The translations under genes were made by a program, and so were the position numbers. 64,000 nt of DNA, from assembly GCF_016862915.1 (NCBI RefSeq), contig NZ_BONW01000003.1:59905-123904 (forward strand). The letters are read 5' to 3'. Source of the DNA: Plantactinospora endophytica. Lineage in GTDB: Bacteria > Actinomycetota > Actinomycetes > Mycobacteriales > Micromonosporaceae. Positions 59,091 through 64,000 of the stretch are shown piece after piece. The stretch's first letter is position 1. Each line of letters starts with the position of its first letter. The notes below the pieces were generated by a model. That model ran no database searches and had not been told where the DNA came from. It was given only the letters and a program-made list of their open reading frames with translations.

Positions 59091-59171
59091 TGCGGGAGAG
59101 GGGAGTCGAACCCCTACGCCCGAAGGCACAGGAACCTAAATCCTGCGTGGCTGCCATTACACCACTCCCGC
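59091..59171 (-). tRNA. tRNA-Leu (anticodon UAG)
   Basis: Full cloverleaf on the minus strand: acceptor GCGGGAG / CTCCCGC with discriminator A, anticodon stem CAGGA/TCCTG around loop TTTAGGT (anticodon TAG at 59136-59138), long variable arm with GCC-TTC-GGGC, T arm AGGGG-TTCGACT-CCCCT. CCA is not encoded. The long variable arm fits class II leucine tRNA. Confidence 0.95.
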
Positions 59172-59201
59172 TCGCGCTCAAAGTCTAGACCGCGGCCGGG
59201 C

Positions 59202-59678
59202 TCAGTCCAGGCCGAGGTCCCGGCGGAGTTTGGCGACGTGTCCGGTGGCCTTGACGTTGTAGAGCGCCCGTTCGATCCGGCCCTCCTCGTCGATGACGAA
59301 CGTCGAGCGGATCACCCCGGTGATCGTCCGGCCGTACGACTGCTTCTCCCCGTACGCCCCGTACGCGGTGAGTACCGCCTTGTCCGGGTCCGAGACCAGC
59401 GGGAACGTGATGGCGTCCCGGTCCCGGAACTTCGCCAGCGCCGTCGGGGAGTCCGGTGAGATGCCGACCACCTCGTAACCGGCGGCCTGGAGCGAGGCGA
59501 GCGAATCCCGGAAGTCACATGCCTGCTTGGTACAGCCCGGCGTCATCGCCTTCGGGTAGGCGTAGAGCACCACCTTGCGGCCACGCAGTTCCTTGAGCGA
59601 GAGCGTCTCCCCGGCGTCGGTGAGCAGCGCGAAGTCGGGCGCGGAGTCCCCGGGGGCGAGGCGGGTCGGCGAGGTCAT
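59202..59678 (-). CDS. bcp: Thioredoxin-dependent peroxiredoxin (BCP type)
   Basis: 158 aa. Peroxidatic Cys49 and resolving Cys54 in YPKAMTPGCTKQACDF (the usual Asp of PKADTPGCT is Met here); Arg in the GVIRSTFVIDEEG segment. Reduces hydrogen and organic peroxides. Start ATG 59678 is preferred because TAGGGT lies exactly 7 nt upstream; ATG 59684 would overlap that spacer. Leaderless. The tRNA-Leu gene follows 30 bp downstream. Confidence 0.93.
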   Translation of the reverse strand: MTSPTRLAPGDSAPDFALLTDAGETLSLKELRGRKVVLYAYPKAMTPGCTKQACDFRDSLASLQAAGYEVVGISPDSPTALAKFRDRDAITFPLVSDPDKAVLTAYGAYGEKQSYGRTITGVIRSTFVIDEEGRIERALYNVKATGHVAKLRRDLGLD

Positions 59679-59730
59679 GGCCATGACCCTATCGCCAGAT
59701 GGACCGCAGATTGCGGTTGGTGTACAGCTC

Positions 59731-59770
59731 TTGCAAAATCTTGGCAATAACGATCGACGGCTTCTAGGCT
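59731..59770 (+). promoter_or_regulatory. Candidate Nur (nickel) box overlapping the promoter of the ECF operon
   Basis: TTGCAA-N5-TGGCAA (59731-59747) matches the streptomycete Nur box tTGCaa-N5-ttGCAA at all but one position. The promoter is TTGGCA (59741-59746), 18 bp, TAGGCT (59765-59770), so the box covers the -35. Nur is a Fur-family nickel-responsive repressor; no nur gene is in the window. Confidence 0.6.
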
Positions 59771-59816
59771 GAGCCGGCCGGCGGGGCAGATCCCGCGCCG
59801 GCATCCGGGAGGTGGC

Positions 59817-60536
59817 GTGGAAAACCTGGCAATGCACATCTCGAACGGGATCGTCAACGGTCCCGTCGCTGCGGCCTTCGGGGCATTGGCCCTGGTGGCG
59901 CTCGCGCTGTGCGTGTTCCGTAGTCGGCAGGACCTGGACGACCGACTGGCCCCGATGGCCGGCCTGGTCGCCGCGTTCATCTTCGCCGTCCAGATGCTCA
60001 ACTTCCCGATCTTCACGGGCGCGGTCAGCGGCCACCTGCTCGGCGGGGCACTCGCCGCGGTCCTGGTCGGGCCCTGGGTCGGTGCGCTCTGCGTCGCGGT
60101 GGTGCTGATCGTGCAGTCGCTGATCTTCGGCGACGGCGGGGTGGCGATGCTCGGCCTCAACATCACCAACATGGCGCTGATCGGTGTCGCGGTCGCGTAC
60201 CTGCTGGTCGCGCTCCTGCTGCGGATCCTGCCGCGTACGGTCAGCGGGCTGGCGGTCACCGCGTTCGTCGCCTCGGTGCTCAGCGTGCTGGTCGCCTCGC
60301 AGGGCTTCGTCCTCCAGTACTGGCTGGGTGGCACCACCGACGTCGGCAACAGCATCGGCGGGCTGGCCGGCACGATGGCCGCGGCACACCTGCTGATCGG
60401 TGTCGGCGAGGGCCTGATCACCGCGACCACGGTGGTCACCGTGGCGAAGGTCCGCCCCGACCTGGTCTACGCGCTGCGCTCACTGCGCCCCCTGTCGACC
60501 GCCCGCGAGTTCCCGGTGCCCGGAGGTGCCCGATGA
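59817..60536 (+). CDS. ECF transporter S component for nickel/cobalt (CbiM/NikM)
   Basis: 239 aa, about seven transmembrane helices. The family-defining N-terminus MHISNGIVNG is preceded by five residues if GTG 59817 is used; GGGAGG 4 bp before that GTG favours it, but in NikM/CbiM the Met-His N-terminus itself binds the metal, which would favour ATG 59832. IFTGAVSGHLLGGALAA carries the second metal His (SGHLLGG). Operon with N, Q and O components; ATGA overlap with the next gene. Confidence 0.9.
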   Translation: MENLAMHISNGIVNGPVAAAFGALALVALALCVFRSRQDLDDRLAPMAGLVAAFIFAVQMLNFPIFTGAVSGHLLGGALAAVLVGPWVGALCVAVVLIVQSLIFGDGGVAMLGLNITNMALIGVAVAYLLVALLLRILPRTVSGLAVTAFVASVLSVLVASQGFVLQYWLGGTTDVGNSIGGLAGTMAAAHLLIGVGEGLITATTVVTVAKVRPDLVYALRSLRPLSTAREFPVPGGAR

Positions 60537-61039
60537 CGATCGGCGGAACCCGACTGACCGTGCGCTCCGGCGCCTTCATTCTCGGCGGCCTGCTGGTCGC
60601 CCTGCTGCTGGCCGGAGTGGTGAGCAACTTCGCCTCGGCCCACCCGGACGGCCTGGACTCGTCGCTGCGCGAGGGCTGCACCTTCGACGCGGACGACAAC
60701 ATCACCGGCGGTAGCTGCCCGGCGCAGGAGACCAAGGACCACGAGCTGGCCGACTCGCCGCTGGCCGACTACGGCGTCAAGGGCGTCGACAACGGGTATC
60801 TCTCCACCGGCCTCTCCGGGGTACTCGGCGTGCTGATCACCTTCGCCGTCGGCGGCGGCCTGTTCTGGCTGACCCGACGCCGCTCCGCCACCGCCACTGT
60901 CACCGCCGGCACCGGCACTGTCGGCACGGCCGGGAGTGCGGGCGGGGGCGGCGTCACCACCGGTACCCCCACACCCCGGCCCGGGGACACCTCGACCCCG
61001 ACCGGCGCCGGCCGTACCGGCACCGACGGCAGCGAGTAG
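60533..61039 (+). CDS. PDGLE-domain protein, CbiN/NikN-like component
   Basis: 168 aa. Two transmembrane helices, FILGGLLVALLLAGVVSNFA and a second around VLGVLITFAVGGGLFWL, with HPDGLDSSL (PDGLE motif variant) and an extracellular loop with a Cys pair (EGCTFDADDNITGGSC). The last 50 residues are Thr/Gly-rich and disordered. Accessory subunit that helps load the S component. Starts in the cbiM stop (ATGA). Confidence 0.88.
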   Translation: MTIGGTRLTVRSGAFILGGLLVALLLAGVVSNFASAHPDGLDSSLREGCTFDADDNITGGSCPAQETKDHELADSPLADYGVKGVDNGYLSTGLSGVLGVLITFAVGGGLFWLTRRRSATATVTAGTGTVGTAGSAGGGGVTTGTPTPRPGDTSTPTGAGRTGTDGSE

Positions 61040-61049
61040 GAGTACGCGG

Positions 61050-61820
61050 ATGGGAGCCGGGCACGCGCACGTGCTCTACCGGGAGCGGACGTCGGCGGTG
61101 CACCGGCTGCCACCCGAGGTCAAGATCGCGGCGATGGTGGTCTTCACCCTCGCCGTGGTCGCGACCCCCCGGGAGGCGTTCTGGGCGTTCGGCGGCTATC
61201 TCGGGCTGCTACTGCTGGTGGCGGCGGTCTCCCGGGTCGGGCTGGGCTGGCTGGCCAGCCGGTCGTTGATCGAGCTGCCGTTCGTGGTCTTCGCGTTCGC
61301 GCTGCCGTTCCTCGGTACCGGCGAGCAGGTGACCTGGCTGGGGCTGGAACTCTCCGTCGACGGCCTCTACGGCGGCTGGAACATCCTGGCCAAGGGCACC
61401 CTGGGGGTGCTGGCGTCGCTGCTGCTCGCCGGTACCACCACCATGCGGGACCTGATCCTCGGCCTGGACCGGCTGCACTGCCCGCAGATCCTCACCCAGA
61501 TCGCCACCTTCATGCTGCGCTATCTCGACGTCCTGGTCGGCGAGGCGCGGCGGATGCGGGTCGCCCGGATCTCCCGGGGCGACGACCCCCGGTTCCTGTG
61601 GCAGTTGCGCGGCTTCGCCGCCGGGGTCGGCGCGCTCTTCCTGCGCGCCTTCGAGCGCGGCGAGCGGGTCTACCTGGCGATGGTGTCCCGGGGCTACCAG
61701 GGCCGGATGCCGGGAGTGTGGCTGGCCACCGGCGCGGCCACCACCCGGCACTGGCTGGTCGCGGCGACGGTGCCGCTCGCCGCGACCGGCATCGCCGCCG
61801 CTGCGGTCGTGCTGGGATGA
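61050..61820 (+). CDS. ECF transporter T component (CbiQ/NikQ)
   Basis: 256 aa with five to six membrane helices. Coupling helices carry the ARG-type motifs: VGEARRMRVARISRGD and FERGERVYLAMVSRGYQG, which bind the two ATPases. TAGGAG just before ATG 61050. Overlaps the ATPase gene by ATGA. Confidence 0.92.
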   Translation: MGAGHAHVLYRERTSAVHRLPPEVKIAAMVVFTLAVVATPREAFWAFGGYLGLLLLVAAVSRVGLGWLASRSLIELPFVVFAFALPFLGTGEQVTWLGLELSVDGLYGGWNILAKGTLGVLASLLLAGTTTMRDLILGLDRLHCPQILTQIATFMLRYLDVLVGEARRMRVARISRGDDPRFLWQLRGFAAGVGALFLRAFERGERVYLAMVSRGYQGRMPGVWLATGAATTRHWLVAATVPLAATGIAAAAVVLG

Positions 61821-62617
61821 TCGGGTACGTGGACACCGTTCCCGGCGCCGCCGCGCCGTCCCTCGACGTACGCGGCGTGCGGTTCAGCTACCCCGACGGG
61901 CAGGTCGCGCTGCGCGGCGTCGACCTGACCGTTCCGCGCGGCGAGCGGGTCGCGCTGCTCGGCCCGAACGGCGCCGGCAAGACGACCCTGGTACTGCACC
62001 TGAACGGGATCCTCGCGGGCGGCGACGGCACGGTCACCGTCGGCGGGCTGACCGTGGACCGGGACCGGAACACCCTGGCCGAGATCCGCCGCCGGGTCGG
62101 CATCGTCTTCCAGGACCCCGACGACCAGCTCTTCCTGCCCACGGTGGCCGAGGACGTGGCGTTCGGCCCGGCCAACCTGGGCCTGCGTGGCGCCGAACTG
62201 GCCGCCCGGGTCACCGAGGCGCTGGACGCGGTCGGGATGGCCGAGCACCGGGACCGGGCGCCGCAACACCTCTCCTTCGGGCAGCGCCGCCGAGTGGCGG
62301 TCGCCACCGTACTGGCCATGCGTCCGGAGATCCTCGTCCTGGACGAGCCCTCCTCCAACCTCGATCCGGCCGCCCGGCGCGAGCTGGCCGGAATCCTGCG
62401 CCGGTTGCCGGTGACCCTGCTGATGGTCACCCACGACCTGCCGTACGCGCTGGAGCTCTGCGACCGGTCGGTGATCCTGGACACCGGTCGGATCGTCGCC
62501 GACGGGGCGACCGCACAGCTCCTCGCCGACGGCGAACTGCTCGCCCGGCACCGCCTGGAGCTGCCGTACGGCTTCGACCCGGCGGTGGCCGCCCGGCAAC
62601 TCGCCGGCAACGGCTGA
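61817..62617 (+). CDS. ECF transporter ATPase (CbiO/NikO)
   Basis: 266 aa single ABC ATPase. Walker A GPNGAGKTT, Q-loop IVFQDPDDQLFLPTVAEDVA, signature LSFGQRRRVA, Walker B ILVLDEPSSNLD, switch His VTHD. The LSFGQ signature is common in CbiO. Energises the metal importer with MNQ. Confidence 0.95.
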   Translation: MIGYVDTVPGAAAPSLDVRGVRFSYPDGQVALRGVDLTVPRGERVALLGPNGAGKTTLVLHLNGILAGGDGTVTVGGLTVDRDRNTLAEIRRRVGIVFQDPDDQLFLPTVAEDVAFGPANLGLRGAELAARVTEALDAVGMAEHRDRAPQHLSFGQRRRVAVATVLAMRPEILVLDEPSSNLDPAARRELAGILRRLPVTLLMVTHDLPYALELCDRSVILDTGRIVADGATAQLLADGELLARHRLELPYGFDPAVAARQLAGNG

Positions 62618-62659
62618 GCCGCCCCGGTACGCCACCACGCGCCGCCGACCCGTTGACGG

Positions 62660-63976
62660 CTAACCGCTGATCGCCGGCTCGTCGGTACGCCGTCCGTCGA
62701 CGGTGGAACCGGTCTTGTCGATCGACTGCTCGTCGTCCTGGCGGTCGTCGACCGGCAGGGCGACGGACCACCGGCGGGTCGGGCGACGGCGCGGGCGGGG
62801 GCCGGCCGCGACGGTGCCGGACGACCGGCCGGTGGCGCGCAGGCGCAGTACACCGGCGACGGCCAGCCCGCCGCCGACCGCGATCACCACCGCGACCAGG
62901 ACCCGGGCCGACTGTGCCGGCCACGGCACCGGGACCACCGAGCGCAGGAAGACCGCCGCGTTGGTCACTCCGGTGAAGAGCGCCAGGCAGGTACCGGCCA
63001 GCGCCAGCGCGAAGTCGCCGGCCGGTCGCCGGGTCAGCGCGTACGCCCCGGCGGCCAGCGCGGCGGCGCCGGTCAGGGTCGGCCAGAGCTGCCCGGTGAC
63101 CAGTCCGAGCAGCATCCCGCCGAGCCCGGCGTCGGCGCCCCGGGCCAGCGCGTAGGCGATCGCCGCCAGCCCGCCGGCACCGGCGAGCCCGGCCAGCGCG
63201 ACGGTGGCCCGGCGCCCCGGTCGGGAGGCCCGGGGCAGCAGCCCCAGCACGCCGACCACGAGTACGCCGAGCAGGCTGGCGCTCCACCAGGGCAACGGGT
63301 CCGGCGGCGGCAGCCAGTCCAGCGTGCCGCGCAGTTCCATCCCGCGCAGGCCGGCGCGCAGCGGCACCACCCAGTCCCGGACCCGGTGCGGCCGGTCCGG
63401 GGCGGCGGCGACTCCGGCCGGCGGGGCGTCCTCCAACCAGCGGGCGCGCTGGTCGTGCCAACGCACCACGGGCTCGCTGCCGACCCGTCGCCACGACGGT
63501 GCCCGGGTCGGGTCGGCTCCGGCCGGCAGCGGGGTGTCCCCGGCGAGGGTCCGGTTCAGGTACGTCGCCGGGGAGGCCGTGTTCTCGTAGACGCCGTCGG
63601 GGCGGATCTCCAGGTACGGCTCGCCGGCATAGCCCAGCACCTCGACCGTACGACCCGTCCGGTTCTCCAGTTCGAGTCGGGCGCCCGCCTCCACCACCCG
63701 CACCCGCAGCCCCGGCTCGGCCGGGGTCACCCCGGTGACCTCGGTGCGGTAGTTGGTGCCGTCGGGGGTGTCGGCGGCGTGCGCGGCGGCCGGTGTCGCC
63801 GAGGCGAGCACCGCGAGCAGGCCCACGACCAGGGCGAACGCGACCCGCCGGAGCAGGAGGCGACGTCCGGCGTCGGCGCGGATCGTTCGCCGCCCGCCGC
63901 CACGGCCGCGGGTCATCCGCCGGCCGCCGCCACCGCTGCGGGTCATCCGCCGGCCGCCGCCACCGCTGCGGGTCAT
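62660..63976 (-). CDS. Conserved hypothetical membrane protein, start within a 30-bp repeat
   Basis: 438 aa if translation starts at 63976, but the frame is open to the window edge and each 30-bp unit supplies an ATG, so the true start is uncertain. After the repeats: a signal-like helix VAFALVVGLLAVLASATPAAAHA, an extracellular beta domain with LELENRTGRTVEVLGYAGEP and SWRRVGSEPVVRWHDQRARW, then about six membrane helices and a basic C-terminal tail. It resembles secreted-N-terminus membrane proteins found in actinobacteria near copper-handling genes; function unknown. Confidence 0.7.
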   Translation of the reverse strand: MTRSGGGGRRMTRSGGGGRRMTRGRGGGRRTIRADAGRRLLLRRVAFALVVGLLAVLASATPAAAHAADTPDGTNYRTEVTGVTPAEPGLRVRVVEAGARLELENRTGRTVEVLGYAGEPYLEIRPDGVYENTASPATYLNRTLAGDTPLPAGADPTRAPSWRRVGSEPVVRWHDQRARWLEDAPPAGVAAAPDRPHRVRDWVVPLRAGLRGMELRGTLDWLPPPDPLPWWSASLLGVLVVGVLGLLPRASRPGRRATVALAGLAGAGGLAAIAYALARGADAGLGGMLLGLVTGQLWPTLTGAAALAAGAYALTRRPAGDFALALAGTCLALFTGVTNAAVFLRSVVPVPWPAQSARVLVAVVIAVGGGLAVAGVLRLRATGRSSGTVAAGPRPRRRPTRRWSVALPVDDRQDDEQSIDKTGSTVDGRRTDEPAISG

Positions 63977-64000
63977 CCGCCGGCCGCCGCCACCGCTGCG
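63881..64000. repeat. 30-bp tandem repeat at the 5' end of the last gene
   Basis: Three identical 30-bp units, 63911-63940, 63941-63970 and 63971-64000, each encoding [10 protein letters not shown] (or its MTRGRGGGRR variant) on the minus strand, plus a degraded copy at 63881-63910. The array runs off the window edge, so its full length is unknown. Confidence 0.9.

Noticed and set aside
59091..59171. tRNA-Leu 3' end as an attachment site of an integrated element
   Set aside because: No integrase, no duplicated tRNA 3' end and no shift in composition next to it within the window.
59765..59816. Cobalamin riboswitch in the leader of the ECF operon
   Set aside because: Only about 45 nt separate the predicted transcription start and the start codon, too short for a B12 riboswitch, and no B12-box sequence is visible.

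Overview
This 64 kb window is chromosomal DNA from a very GC-rich actinomycete. Gene content, codon use and gene order look like Micromonosporaceae (Micromonospora or Plantactinospora type); that family placement is my inference, not a database result. I see no rRNA, CRISPR array, transposase, integrase or phage module. The only RNA gene I can support is a tRNA-Leu(UAG). Gene density is normal, with many short gaps, stop-start overlaps and several intergenic or start-site tandem repeats.

Layout. 1-4.8 kb (minus strand): glycolate oxidase subunits (glcE-like end, glcD), malate synthase (aceB) and a secreted phospholipase D-like protein; the first three form a glycolate to glyoxylate to malate route. 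4.8-11.7 kb: flavin monooxygenase, a cysteine-free HesB/IscA-like protein, a DMT transporter, a GNAT, a sirtuin, a secreted FN3 protein, an unknown protein, a hairpin-dense non-coding stretch and a cupin. 11.8-19.4 kb: a GH63-like glycosidase with a low-complexity insertion, threonine synthase, a LigD-like phosphoesterase fused to a degenerate ligase domain, an aldo/keto reductase, an unknown protein and a secreted GH12-CBM2 cellulase with a CebR-type operator. 19.7-25.8 kb: IclR regulator, KDPG aldolase and KDG kinase (lower Entner-Doudoroff arm), an FAD monooxygenase and a stand-alone cytochrome c oxidase subunit I.

26-41.5 kb: an MFS transporter, then a block whose order matches Mycobacterium tuberculosis Rv1330c-Rv1341: pncB (with pncA), clpS, DUF2017, mec, cysO, cysM, MBL phosphodiesterase, rph, rdgB. 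It is interrupted by a LAL/LuxR regulator, a degenerate dynamin-like protein, an aldo/keto reductase and a proline-rich membrane protein. Rhomboid and murI are absent. CysO carries a 34-residue tail after its diglycine. 41.6-47 kb: an ABC-F ATPase, an I36-like secreted protein, a DinB-like protein, an AraC regulator and small conserved proteins.

47-55.2 kb (minus strand): a histidine utilisation cluster hutU - M20 amidohydrolase - hutF - 50-residue repeat ORF - hutI - hutH, with an RpiR regulator next to it. There is no hutG; the M20 enzyme probably does the last step. 55.2-64 kb: a methyltransferase, a MOSC/mARC-like protein, a membrane-anchored expansin, a GNAT, tRNA-Leu, peroxiredoxin (bcp) and a four-gene ECF nickel/cobalt importer behind a candidate Nur box. 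The window ends in a membrane protein whose start lies in a 30-bp tandem repeat running off the edge.

A recurrent regulatory theme is a -10 element, often TAGGCT or TAGGGT, 6-7 nt before a start codon with no ribosome binding site. This suggests leaderless transcripts for pncB, mec, rph, eda, the IclR gene, bcp and others. The items I rate most worth following are the masked diglycine of CysO, the coupled repeat ORF inside the hut operon, the dynamin-like protein without a Walker A, the LigD-like protein without its catalytic lysine, and a cysteine-containing leaderless mini-ORF coupled to the MBL phosphodiesterase gene.
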